Below, in pieces: positions 21,778 to 31,362 of a stretch of DNA of 53,987 bases. The notes under the pieces were generated by a model, which was not told the DNA's origin, did not search any database, and was given only the letters and a program-made list of their open reading frames with translations. The position numbers and the translations under genes were made by a program. The DNA is from Perkinsus olseni (Eukaryota > Perkinsozoa > Perkinsida): the NCBI GenBank assembly GCA_013115125.1, contig JABANN010000197.1, positions 1 through 53,987 of the forward strand, read 5' to 3'. Positions within the stretch are counted from its first letter, which is position 1. Each line of letters opens with the position of its first letter.

Positions 21778-22458
21778 TCAATACCCGTCATTATCGACCT
21801 CGTCCACCTCCGAGTCGGGCAAGGGTTCTTGATACCCGGGCTTGGACGAATCTAGCGGTTTGGTCGACATTGTGATGGTCGCCAAAGAAACCATGCGTGT
21901 GGTGACTTCCTTTTCCTGAAACGAGAATGAATAATATTAACAAACGTGAAGTCTTTTTACTCCGCTCATCCTTCGATCATCACTTCTATCGAGAGTTTCC
22001 TGTAGCTCGACCGCAGACAACTAAAGAATGGGAGAATCTTGACCTGTTTTGTATCTTGCCAGCTTCAAGCTTGGATACCTCAGTCTGCTGATAAAGCCCA
22101 CGGACTCTCCTCTTCAACGTCTCGGCAACATTAACCGCCTTTGGGATAGCTTGCCCAGATGCAACAATCTGATCACAACGAGGTTGATGCATGCCTTTCT
22201 CATGAAAAAAGATACGCCCGCACTGCAAACAATTAAAGATACGCCTGCACTATAAAGAATCCACTAAACCCCCTGACCTTGATTGTGTCCCTCTCCTCTT
22301 CCTTCAATAATCTGATAGCGTATCTTACATACGGTGTAAGTCGACCCACGGCAGTGACCCTGACCTAAGATACGCGAAGATACTCTCTAGCTATCACTCC
22401 GACACAAACAAAAAAGGTTCACCTCGCCAGCCTTCGGTGCTGAAGATTCTACAGCCAT
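21778..22458 (-). CDS. Alba-domain DNA/RNA-binding protein
   Basis: Five exons (22423-22458, 22278-22364, 22079-22168, 21961-22020, 21778-21915) give 136 residues. The Alba fold runs through VRVTAVGRLTPYVRYAIRLL, then IVASGQAIPKAVNVAETLKR (Lys of the GxAIxKAV motif is the usual nucleic-acid contact), then VRGLYQQTE, then TTRMVSLATITMSTKPLD. It ends SSKPGYQEPLPDSE plus an acidic tail. Alba proteins in protists bind chromatin or mRNA and control translation. Three introns carry the GTATCTTAGGT or AAGATACAAAACAGGTCAAG module, and one acceptor is exactly TATCTTAG. The first intron acceptor was chosen because it restores the family VRVTA start. Confidence 0.93.
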
Positions 22459-22548
22459 TATTACTGCAATTCCAAAAACTGCTATCAAACAAAAATATCT
22501 TCGGGCGAGCGCTTTTTACGCCCCGAGAACACAAGACACAAGAAGCTA

Positions 22549-22880
22549 CCGGTAGAAAATAGTACAGAATATCTTGAAGTCAAGCTGGCAAGATACAAAA
22601 GAGGTCAAGCACGCCTCTTCTTCCTATGATGATGATGCTCCTGCCTTCACGACGTTCACTGCCTCCTGATTCCGATTCTTCTTCCAAACTAATCACCGAC
22701 CGGCAACCAGACGAAGTAAATAGTACACAGTATCTTGAGGTCAAGCTGGCAAGATACAAAACAGGTCAAGCACGCCACTTCTTCCTATGATGATGCTTAT
22801 GCCTTCGACGTTCACTGCCTTCCGACTCCGAATCATCTTCCAAACTAATCACCGACCGACCACCAGACGAAGACCCGACC
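22549..22880 (+). repeat. Tandem duplication of the TPR gene 3' end
   Basis: The segment about 22712-22880 (last coding part of the TPR gene plus its downstream intron-like motif) and the segment about 22549-22711 are near-identical direct copies. Both contain CAAGCTGGCAAGATACAAAA, then AGGTCAAGCACGCC, then ACTAATCACCGACCG. The downstream copy carries a decayed version of the Arg/His-rich tail. Confidence 0.8.
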
Positions 22881-23908
22881 GACTTCATACCGCTCCTTCG
22901 TAAAGCAATCTCCCTATACCTCCTCGCGTTGCCATGGCCAGGCTTCACCCGGAGGGCCTCATCGAAACACTCCACCGCTCGACCGTAGTTTCCCTTAGAC
23001 GTCAGTGCCGCCCCCTTTGCAACGAGGGCGTCTGGGAGCCGCGGGTTGAGCTCAAGCGCTGAGTCGTAGTAGAGGAGAGCGTCGTCCAGACTACCGCCCG
23101 ATCTGTGCTTGGCCAGCCCTTCTCTTAGTCGTCGAGAAGCCCACTCGTTAGTCTGGCGAGAAGTATCTTTCCGAGTGGTAAAACAGCTAGCCGCAAATCG
23201 ATCAACCGGATCAGAAGAATCTTTAGGTCCAACCTTGCACTTCACACAATAGGAAGATACGTCATACCATTTACTATCAGCCTCCAACCGACCCATCAGC
23301 CCTCGGGACATATCGCCCGGCCAAGCTCGCTCGATCGCTTCAAAGATACCAACACTACCATCCCACTCAGCCCAACCTCGCCAGCCAAGATACCCCTCAA
23401 TTGCCACTATTCCCAAATTCTTCCGCGTGCGCGCACAAGCTTCTCTCGGCAAACACAAATTGGTCTCCGCATGATCTCGCAGTAAACTCTGAGGCACCAA
23501 ATGCAAGATACGCTTTTGACACCAGGGACAACGGGCCGCCATAATTTTGCTATTTTCCTCGGCGTCGAAAGATTCCACCGGATAGCACTTCCCAATACCC
23601 GGTAGTTCAACCGATGGACCCTCGCCCAGCCACGCCTTCACAAATTCAGGAGCTCCCAAAATCTTCTCTGTGCGCAAATGGTCGTATCTTTGCTCATAGA
23701 CGCACTGGCAATAATCGACCTCCATAGAATGGTATCTTGCAGCTGCGCAAACTGCAAGGTTCAACCTCGGATACTCCGTCCCCGCCAGCAGCGCCTCGTT
23801 GGTCTCCCAGATGTCTCGATTTGAAGAAGTTGAGTCCGACTGGTCCGGCACGGTGACGGCTAAGCTACGTAGAAGATCGAGGTCGAGGGAGGGAGGAGGA
23901 ACAGCCAT
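22766..23908 (-). CDS. TPR-repeat protein with basic tail (TTC14-like)
   Basis: This is a single open frame of 380 residues. Residues about 270-345 form two TPR-type helix pairs (SLDDALLYYDSALELNPRLP and GNYGRAVECFDEALRVKPGH), followed by a Ser/acidic patch and a His/Arg/Lys-rich end (RRRHKHHHRKKWRA). This order, TPR then basic low-complexity tail, resembles TTC14, a poorly characterised nuclear protein, but the N-terminal S1 domain of TTC14 is not visible. Residues about 125-180 have several Cys (CPWCQKRI, later CVKCK) that could bind zinc. The start at 23908 is the first Met after an in-frame stop-rich region. It has no intron. Confidence 0.75.
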   Translation of the reverse strand: MAVPPPSLDLDLLRSLAVTVPDQSDSTSSNRDIWETNEALLAGTEYPRLNLAVCAAARYHSMEVDYCQCVYEQRYDHLRTEKILGAPEFVKAWLGEGPSVELPGIGKCYPVESFDAEENSKIMAARCPWCQKRILHLVPQSLLRDHAETNLCLPREACARTRKNLGIVAIEGYLGWRGWAEWDGSVGIFEAIERAWPGDMSRGLMGRLEADSKWYDVSSYCVKCKVGPKDSSDPVDRFAASCFTTRKDTSRQTNEWASRRLREGLAKHRSGGSLDDALLYYDSALELNPRLPDALVAKGAALTSKGNYGRAVECFDEALRVKPGHGNARRYREIALRRSGMKSVGSSSGGRSVISLEDDSESEGSERRRHKHHHRKKWRA

Positions 23909-24121
23909 AGCAGAGAAATGTCAGCAACCTGACCTGTTCCGCATCTTCCCATGATCAACCTTAGATACCCCTTTAACTCTATCACTTAGCATAACTGGAA
24001 AAGTAATACTCGGTCAAAAAGGGTATCTTCCGATGCAGAAGAATCTTCCACTCGCGCATCTCACTAAAGCCAACCTCACAGAGCTAGTCTTTGCAAAAAG
24101 CGCTCGCCATACTGATCGATT

Positions 24122-25190
24122 TCAGAACCATATTCCGAATTCAGGCTGACCAAACCCCACTACTCGGCCTTCGAGTAAGGGCACGAGGAAGGGCCAATAA
24201 ATTCTCTCAAGAATGACGCCGAAAACAAGCCAGTCGGGAAACATCGCCAAATTGCAGTTGCCACCGGCGATCGCAAATTTACCTGAAAAAAATTCGAAAA
24301 ATTAAGAAAATGAACGGTAAGCATAGAATTCGCTCTTCTTAAAATTTAAGCCTTAAAGCGTTCTATCACTTCAGAATTGCCAAAAAAACAACGCCCGTGG
24401 GATTCTGCCTAGATTTTCGAAAGTGCAGACTCCGCCCGTTCTTCACAAAGGCCTTGTAACCTATACTTCACTATGCTATGTAACTCCAGCAGAGAACAAT
24501 TGATCCATCGATTCGATCCAGCATTTTGTGGCGCAGTGACGGTTGATCTTCGATTACTGTAGGAGTAGTCCCAGGCGACGTTCTTGCCATATAGTAAAAT
24601 AATAAGATACCCTTGGACGGCTTCAAGGCACCAAATATTTATGGGCATCAAACAAACCGCTAGGACCGACGCCTGAAAAAAGGCACACAACTTGACCTGT
24701 TTTGTATCTTGCACCCTCGACCTCAAGATACCTCCCTATATTACCAAGACAAGGGGATCGTCTCCGAAGTGCGTTTGGAAGAATTCCGATCGGTCCAGCA
24801 AGAAGGTCGTCAGGGCGGGGATCGCGTGGCGGCGATAGACGTCCGTCACTATAGGGTTATACCAAATATTGCACCAGAATTGAGCAAACGACGAATGGAA
24901 ATGACCTGACAGTGACCAAAACTTGACCTATTCCGTATCTTCCGCGCTCAACCCCAAGATACCTTCGTGAAATGTCAGATAAGTGGACTCAATAAATGCA
25001 TACATCACAGCGCCACTGATACTCCTGACAAAAAATGACCGCTGCGCCACGAAATTATTCATACCAAATCTTACAGTATCTTTCCATGGTAGTCCGTAAA
25101 ACTCCACCACACCGCAAAGATTATCGGAATTACCAAGGCAGCCAGCCAAGGCCGGTACGTCGGTAATGTCGGGAAATGACGAAGATACAT
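24122..25190 (-). CDS. Small multi-pass membrane protein, WDYS-motif type
   Basis: Five exons (25075-25190, 24963-25024, 24745-24905, 24558-24672, 24122-24282) close at 204 residues. Hydrophobic segments lie at about 16-32 (LAALVIPIIFAVWW), 115-135 (VLASVLAVCLMPINIW), 137-147 and 170-190 (FPDWLVFGVILERIYWPFLV). The core EAVQGYLIILLYGKNVAWDY followed by a LAMFPDWL..GVILER segment resembles bacterial and eukaryotic membrane proteins with a G..AWDYS plus W..GhhhE pattern. I do not know the function. Two introns contain the GTATCTT..AAGATAC hairpin module and one contains AATTTCGTGGCGCAG. A MITE copy lies 15 bases upstream of the chosen ATG. Confidence 0.75.
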
Positions 25191-25204
25191 AGGGGAGAGA
25201 CAAA

Positions 25205-25330
25205 ACACTGAGGGGGTGTTTAATTCTGAAACTCAGAAGCGATTCTAGTACCACATTTTGTGCCACGCGAAAAAACCTGATTCTAGAATCGATTCTGAAT
25301 TTCTGAACTGCTCCACTGAATAGAGGTGAG
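25205..25330. repeat. MITE-like repeat family D, copy 5
   Basis: GGGGGTGTTTAATTCTGAAA at the left, two CAGAA..CGATTCT cores, and the right end CTGCTCCACTGAATAG are visible. It lies just upstream of the membrane-protein start, so it may sit in its promoter or 5' UTR. Confidence 0.65.
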
Positions 25331-25562
25331 AAACCAATTCTCAACAATTTCGTGGCGCGCGAGATACTCACTAAGATTCTACTACCTCTACAGCAGCCCA
25401 CTCGCACAGCGAAGATTTCACCACCCAAACTCAGGATATGCCTGTTTGCGCACAGCGAAGATTTTTCAACCCAACATAGTTGAATATCAGTTGAATCGAT
25501 ACAGGAATCTTTGCACTCGATAGAAATAATTCTATAACCAGCAAGCTCGACCTCAAGATACT

Positions 25563-26061
25563 TCAATTTTTGCCGTGCCAGTTCGGAAAGCACTCTTCAA
25601 AGCTTTTCTTTCCCTCGTGCTTGGACTGAATGTGCTGCTCAAGTTGACTCCTTTTCTGAGTTACCATAAATTGTTGTCGGCAAACCTGAAAAATTTGAAA
25701 ATAAAAATATAGCAAAAATAATACATTACACATAAAAGCAAACCGAAAATTATTTAAACCAGCTCGACCGAACAACAGTTGAACCAACACCCGACTAAAA
25801 TCAGTTCGAACGAGTCTGGTAATACCAGAGATCCCAGCTTTACTCTGCCGAGTAAACGAGCAGTAATGAGGCAAAATAATGGAAAAATATTTTTCGGAAT
25901 TATGAACGAAAACGGATCTTCGCGACTCCTGTTATTACCGTGCAAATGATTCCGAGGGCCTTCTGGTTGGCTTCGATCTGACTGGTGCCACCCTTCGACA
26001 TCTTGTCCTTCCTCGCGAGCGCTCGCTGGCGATCCTTATCACGCTGGTTACCACGAGTCAT
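25563..26061 (-). CDS. ZNF706-like small zinc-finger protein (4F5/SERF-type N-terminus)
   Basis: Two exons (25939-26061 and 25563-25685) give 81 residues. The N-terminus MTRGNQRDKDRQRALARKDK is the basic 4F5/SERF-like segment. It is followed by a single C2H2-type finger with Cys40, Cys43, His59 and His64 (CTVCRQQF, then EQHIQSKH). Order and length match ZNF706 and its plant relatives, small nuclear or cytosolic proteins implicated in translation control and protein aggregation. The intron is 253 bases and phase 0. Confidence 0.93.
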
Positions 26062-26219
26062 TGCAGAGCAAAAGGGAAGACGAAAAACTGCAGGAGCGTA
26101 ACCAAAAGGTCCCCGGACCGATCCCCGGTCCCCGCAACTACCTATTCTTCCCTCAGAAAATCAGACAACCTTTCAACAACTCCACAAAATCCGTTCGAAA
26201 CCACTAGGTCTTATTATTA

Positions 26220-27869
26220 CTACTCATGCATATCCAAGGTCGACCTCAGGTACAAAGATACGCATCTGAAACCGTAAGATTCCTTCAACGTCACACAACC
26301 GACCCTACCCTCAGGCCTCCTACCACGGTCCCCTCCACTCGGATGCATCAAAATATCTCGAAGTTGGACCGCCAAATTGATCAGACCAATTCGCTCATCA
26401 CAACCCGATCTAAGTCTGTAGTCCTCTGCTGCTAGCCATCGCAACATCTTCGCCTGAAAATTTCCAGAAATTTCCGAAAATTTTCCGGAAAATATTACTT
26501 TTTGCAAATCATTGAGTTCAGCGTCACCAACAACTCGGGTAACAAGCTGTTCAACAAGCTGCATACAATTGTACCCCTCACCAAGCACCAGCGTATCACA
26601 GAGAGCAACCAAGGTCGACCATGGGTCTTTACGGGAAGAAAGATTCTTCAGACCCTCTATTAATTTCGCCGAGACCTCGGCAGGGACGGACTGAAAAACC
26701 AAAATCACGAAACAAAAATCGCTTCGCTCCGCTAGACCTACCCCGCTAGCTTCCAGAATATCCTCCACAGTTACAGTACTATCATAGTCCTTTGCCAAGC
26801 AAGAAGATACCTACCAAATCGATCAACCGCTTCATCCACACATGAAATATCTTACCATCTGCAACGTATTAATGGCCGTCCTTAAATCGCCATTAGAAGT
26901 CTCTAGAAGCGCCCCCATGGCCCCCTCTGCCAGCCGGACATCTTCACAACTCGCGATGTGCTCAAGACGAGCTCGCTGGGAGTCGTCGGAGAGCTGCAGA
27001 GCACGATGAGCACGAAAAGAGACACTCACAGTAGTACCGGTTCGAAACGAAACTTCGCGCAACGGGATTGTAGGGGCTCGATAATCCTGAAAAATGATGA
27101 GCATACCACTCCTCCCCCAAATCGCCTTTCTTTCTACCTAGACACGTAGTTGCAAATAATACAGAATCTCGTCACTTGCGTGTAATTCTCGATGATCCTC
27201 CTCAGGGCAGCCTGATCCGTATCTATCAAGCTTCAACCTAAGATACCTCCACCCCACCTGCGCATCTTTCGTCATAGAATCAGCTTCATCAAGAACGATA
27301 ATCTTAAAGGGTGGGACGCTCCTACCCGACCCCGGCGCCACTGCTCGGACCGAAATCTGATACCAATTTTTTCGCAAGTCACCGAAAATCCTTCGCTCAC
27401 CTGCGCAAATTTCTTGACCTTATCCCGGATGACATCAATACCACGCTCGTCAGAAGCGTTCAACTCGAGCACTCTGTCTCGCCACAGGTCAGGGCCGAAG
27501 AGCTCCCTAGCCAAGGCGAGGATCGCTGACGTCTTGCCGTTGCCAGGAGGGCCGTAGAAGAGTAAATGTGGCAGCTGAGATAGGGGGGCCGACGGCCATT
27601 CGGAAGACCCCGGGTTCTATTCCCAGCCGTACATTTCCCGTCCCCACCGCCTCCTTCAACGCGCTCACCACTTCCGGCTGATGAGCGAGATCGCCTACTT
27701 TAGCTGGGCGACTGAAAAAGATACACTATCAGAAATCTTGGGACGTTGAGTAATGCCAGGTTCGACCTAAGATACTCACACAAAGACGCTCCCGTTATTA
27801 CTATTTTTCAACCCACGGCACAGCCCTCTCCGGTTTCTGCTTTACGGCGGACGACGATGAAGAGGACAT
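26220..27869 (-). CDS. RFC4: Replication factor C subunit, RFC4/RFC2 type
   Basis: Ten exons (27802-27869, 27633-27711, 27401-27574, 27258-27356, 27138-27211, 27038-27086, 26856-26993, 26742-26789, 26499-26690, 26220-26453) give 384 residues. This is an AAA+ ATPase of the clamp loader that puts PCNA on DNA. Visible marks are [17 protein letters not shown], Walker A GPPGNGKT (57-64), [15 protein letters not shown], Walker B LDEADS (129-134), CIICNYV, the arginine-finger motif LQSRC (170-174), [20 protein letters not shown] and the C-terminal collar helices. RFC4 is favoured over RFC2 or RFC5 by this series, but only an alignment can settle the paralogue. The tail after residue 330 is longer than usual, and a further intron near 26265-26315 is possible. 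Introns are 44-90 bases; the second is tRNA-like. Confidence 0.96.
27575..27632 (+). repeat. tRNA-derived intron of RFC4, antisense (58 bases)
   Basis: Read on the plus strand the whole intron gives GAAGACCCCGGGTTCTATTC, then CCAGCC, with a T-arm form. It is preceded by CCGACGGCC where an anticodon arm would lie. In gene sense it runs GTACGGCTGGG to CTATCTCAG. Confidence 0.65.
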
Positions 27870-28173
27870 GGTCGTCGAGAGTGATCAATAACCCGCAATC
27901 CTCAGACAAAAGCTAAACCGCGAAAAATTTTTTTCAGTTAAGTCATTAGCGCGCGCCATCATGATCGATAACTCCATACCCACCACCAACCTTCAGGCAC
28001 AGGTTCTACCCCGGGGCCTGACAGCATTAAAAACGGCTAAACCACGAGTAGAACCTGCGACCTCACGGTAATGAACCTCTCGCTCTCCCTGTTCAACTAA
28101 CCGCACACGCAAAACTAGCTTGTTCTAAACAACAGCTGGTAAAGACCACAAGACTCATGCAACACTAAACACT
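27870..28173. other. Spacer between RFC4 and the coiled-coil gene
   Basis: It holds GCGCGCGCCATCATGATCGA, a relative of the ATCGATCAT/GCGC intron module, and two tRNA T-arm-like scraps near 28000 and 28050. No exon is seen. Confidence 0.45.
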
Positions 28174-31040
28174 TCACGGCATTTTCAGCGTGCGCATCTT
28201 CGAAGTCGCTTCACTCCCCAGAGAAGCATACAGCGAAGCCGCATCCGCTGACGTTGGGGCCGCCAAGGGCCTCATCCACGCGCCGCTCGCCGTCAAATTA
28301 GCCGACTTCGCCGCCGGACTACCCCCGCCTGAAGAACGGATCTTTCCGGTAGACTAGCACCTCGACCTACTCATTCCGTGTAAGCGAATTTCCTGATGAC
28401 GGAGCTGTCGCTCCTGTTCGCTCAGCAGCAATTGGGCTTCCCTCAGTTCGCCTGAAAAATTACCGGAAGGACGCTCGAGAATCTCCCCCGTGCGACTTAC
28501 GTTGAAGCTGAGTATTGTCCTGAGCGAGGTGGTTGGTGGAAACGACCAACTCCTGCAGCTTTGAATGGTACCTGCGATTTAATTTCCTGGCGCAGTGACG
28601 TTGGCACTGCCAATTTGGCAGAGAGCGTATTTCGTGGCGCAGTGACGTTGGTGGACAACATCGAGATATGAGAGGTGTTGTGAATCTTGAAACCGTCTCT
28701 GGAACGCTAATTTCACGTGTACAAATCCATTCGAGAATCGATTCTGAGTCTCAGAATAGGTCTACTAAACGGGTGGATTGAGAACATGCTCGCTCCGTCC
28801 GAGAATGATTTGTTCAATTCCCCACCAATTTCTTGCTGATACGAAGAGACCCGTGAACCAAAGGGACAGCATGACTTTCCGAAAAATCGATCATCATGGG
28901 CCATGATGATCGATTTTGCGCCATGATTCATGGCGCGCTACTCACGCTTGCACGCAGACGCAAACATGGCATTCGCGACACGCCTACATCAACTTTACGG
29001 ACCCGGAGTCCGGGTCCCGGACTGTGGGCGAACGAATCAGGTAGAGGAAGCCGACAGAACCTTCCCTTCGTCGTGTGACGAGCCAGCATCAGGGTTCAGC
29101 AATCACGCGGATAGATCCTAATTCGCTTTAGTAAAGAAAACCCCAATCCACCGATCTCAGCTCTGTTTCCTCTTTCTTACAATCTGTCTACCATCCCCAA
29201 AGATTCTCTCCCACCCCCATCCATATTCCCCAATCAGTCATTCGAGTACTACCATTCTAGTTCAAGTTGCAAATGGCGGCAATCCTGTTGGGTGAGGAGG
29301 AGCTCTTGATACACCTCCTGGGACGCTGCACCACCGGAAGCATCGGCCGAATTGACGCCCATGCCGAAGCCACCAAAGCCTCCCCCTCCTGCGCACTGCT
29401 GGAGCATCATGTCCTGAGTAATTCACGATTTTCCACCGCTTAGCACGTGCGCTAATTAAAGAAATACAAGCATAATATTTCAGCCCAGATAGCTCAGTTG
29501 GGAGAGCGCCAGACTGAAGATCTGGAGGTCCTCAGTTCGATCCTGGGTCTGGGCATTTTCTTCTCAAGTTCAACAATCTCAGCCTTAGTACCCGCAGCAA
29601 CCCAATCACCCCCTGCCCACCTTCTGCGCTATATCTGTCTTCAATTTGACAATCTCCCGGGTCAATCCTCCAACATCTATGTCGCCGCTCTGAGCAAATA
29701 AACTCACCACGACCTGTCGCCCAACCAGCGACCACCTGGAATTTCGCTATCTGTGAGTTCAACTCCGTGATAGTTTGATTCGCAGTCCGTATTTCAGTAT
29801 CCTTAACCATCAATTGCTGCTGCAACATCACATCCATGCCACCGCCACCACCTGCCCACCCAAAGGTCCCCGGTTCGATCCTCGCGAGCAAGAACTGTCC
29901 CACCTATTGCATTGGATGCAAGCATGTTCATTCTCGATACGGACGAGAAAGCATCCGCGGAGGCGGGAGTTGTCGCGGCCGGTCCAAGCGACATCTACAA
30001 CACAGTCGTCCCGAAATTTTTCCCATAAAATTTCCACCTTTTGTTGTTGCACGAACAACATTAAAGTAGAATATTGACTCGCCAGCTGATCCACCACTTG
30101 CTGAATCGACGCCATCTCATCAGCCAGCTCCACAATATTAGGCGGGCCACCTGAACAACAGCGTTGAGGAAATGCAAGATTGCAAGATGTGCCCACCTTC
30201 GCCTTCCGGTATCTCCCCCGAGGCAATATTAACCGCCTGTATAACGTCTTCCAATATAGCGGCCATAGACTCTCCCTGCTCAGCTGTCAGCGCCATCCTC
30301 TGACCTATGATTCAATTTGGCCACCAGGAGAGCTAATCGCGCTCGCCCTAATGATCGATTTGACCCTTACCTGTCCCACAGTCTACCATGACGTTCGCCC
30401 TCTGGGCCACTTTGTTGCAAACTCTCAGAGATGAGTTTGCAGCGTCCACCACCGTGCACGCGCTCGCCATTTCGCTCGCCAGACTCTGCAGTTGCTCACA
30501 CACTGGCGGTACCAAGTCTCCTGAAAAAAGCGCGCGCCCAAATGATCGATTTGGTAAAGTGGCAGTCATCACCTGATCCTTCTTTCGGACCACCCACTGC
30601 CGAAGAGAGGGAATCCAACAGACACTCTATGGGCTCCGCGATGGACAGCAAGGCAGAAGGGCAGACCTTGACGAATGCAATATGCTCGGATCGAACCCGG
30701 GTCATCGGTATGACAGCCCAACGTACTTTCCCTTTAGCCTTCAACTCCGTCTCTAACATATGCGTTTCGTCAGTCGACCCCTTCATAACTTTTATTCGGT
30801 ATTCCAACTCCTTTACTTGATATTCAAACTCAGCAACGGCATCAGCGCCCGACCCTCCCCCACCGTGTCCTGGCAACCCATTCCCTCAAACCCGCACAGG
30901 TTCGATCCCCACCACCTACCACCGGCCAGCCCATTCATCAAAGTAATATCCAGCGTATTCGACTTGTACTGTGTGAGATCCTCTTCGACAGATTCCTTCA
31001 TCAAGAACGTCCTCACCCCCCTAACGAGAGCAACCTCCAT
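28174..31040 (-). CDS. Coiled-coil protein of unknown function
   Basis: Thirteen exons close at 489 residues: 30923-31040, 30727-30869, 30573-30666, 30371-30520, 30197-30304, 30038-30150, 29904-29994, 29736-29851, 29621-29689, 29253-29413, 28501-28571, 28371-28451 and 28174-28328. Heptad-like helices appear at EFEYQVKELEYRIKVMKG (about 55), ELADEMASIQQVVDQLAS (about 220), DTEIRTANQTITELNSQIAK (about 290) and REAQLLLSEQERQLRHQEIR (about 420). Gly-rich linkers separate them (HGGGGSG; GGGGFGGFGMG). I do not recognise the family; a scaffold or cytoskeletal adaptor is possible. Introns include three tRNA-derived ones, two with the ATCGATCAT..GCGAGCGC module, and one that contains a complete tRNA-Phe gene. 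The N-terminus may be longer than shown. Confidence 0.85.
28685..28780. repeat. MITE-like repeat family D, copy 6 (in intron)
   Basis: TTGAAACCGTCTCTGGAACG, then CGAGAATCGATTCTGAGTCT, and the right end CTACTAAACGGGTGG are visible. It lies in intron 28572-29252 of the coiled-coil gene. Confidence 0.65.
28883..28917. other. Perfect palindrome, 17-bp arms with 1-base centre
   Basis: AAAATCGATCATCATGG and its exact inverse flank a single G. Each arm carries the ATCGATCAT core of one of the intron modules, so it looks like two copies joined head to head. It lies in intron 28572-29252. Confidence 0.9.
29483..29555 (+). tRNA. tRNA-Phe (anticodon GAA)
   Basis: The cloverleaf has GCCCAGA/TCTGGGC (all seven pairs), GCTC/GAGC, CCAGA/TCTGG with loop CTGAAGA (GAA at 29516-29518), T-stem CTCAG/CTGGG with loop TTCGATC, and discriminator A. 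A TTTT run follows immediately, as for a Pol III terminator. The gene lies inside the intron 29414-29620 of the coiled-coil gene, on the opposite strand. Confidence 0.95.
29852..29903 (+). repeat. tRNA-derived intron, antisense (52 bases)
   Basis: On the plus strand it reads CCCAAAGGTCCCCGGTTCGA TCC, matching the AAAGGTCCCCGGTTC phrase of the other family members. In gene sense it is a complete GTGGGACAG..GGGTGGGCAG intron with both exons in phase 1. Confidence 0.7.
30667..30726 (-). repeat. tRNA-derived intron, sense (60 bases)
   Basis: After donor GTACGTTGGGC, the intron has CGATGACCCGGGTTCGATCC GAGCATA (variable loop plus T-loop) and ends TTCGTCAAG. The tRNA-like part covers the middle third. 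Confidence 0.6.
30870..30922 (+). repeat. tRNA-like intron, antisense (53 bases)
   Basis: On the plus strand it has CGCACAGGTTCGATCCCCAC. The T-loop is exact but the stem is imperfect, so this is a more decayed member. Confidence 0.5.
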
Positions 31041-31362
31041 GCGCAAAAAATAGAAAAAAAAGAAAAGAAAATCCCAGAATCCATTTCGGTATGCTTTTTG
31101 CGCTATAAAAAAACGCAAAAAACAGATTAAGCCCATCCCGACTTCCGGAGCACCAACAACCTTAACAAGGCGTCACGACGGAGACAATGGGAGCTTCTGA
31201 AGCTCAGAATAAATTCTGAAACCTCATTTCACGCGGAAATTCAATTTCAGAATCGATCCTGAGTTTCTCAATTTATTTACTCTACCAAGGGAATGTTTTA
31301 ATCCCGTAATCGCGATTTTTTTTCGTAATAGATTGCCAATAGTCGCGCAGTCCACGGTATGC
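31041..31362. other. Spacer between coiled-coil and kinase-fusion genes
   Basis: It holds a family D MITE copy (31196-31300) and A/T-rich stretches with several AAAAAAG runs. No exon is seen. Confidence 0.5.
31196..31300. repeat. MITE-like repeat family D, copy 7
   Basis: CTTCTGAAGCTCAGAATAAA, then TTTCAGAATCGATCCTGAGT, and the end TACCAAGGGAATG are visible. Confidence 0.6.
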
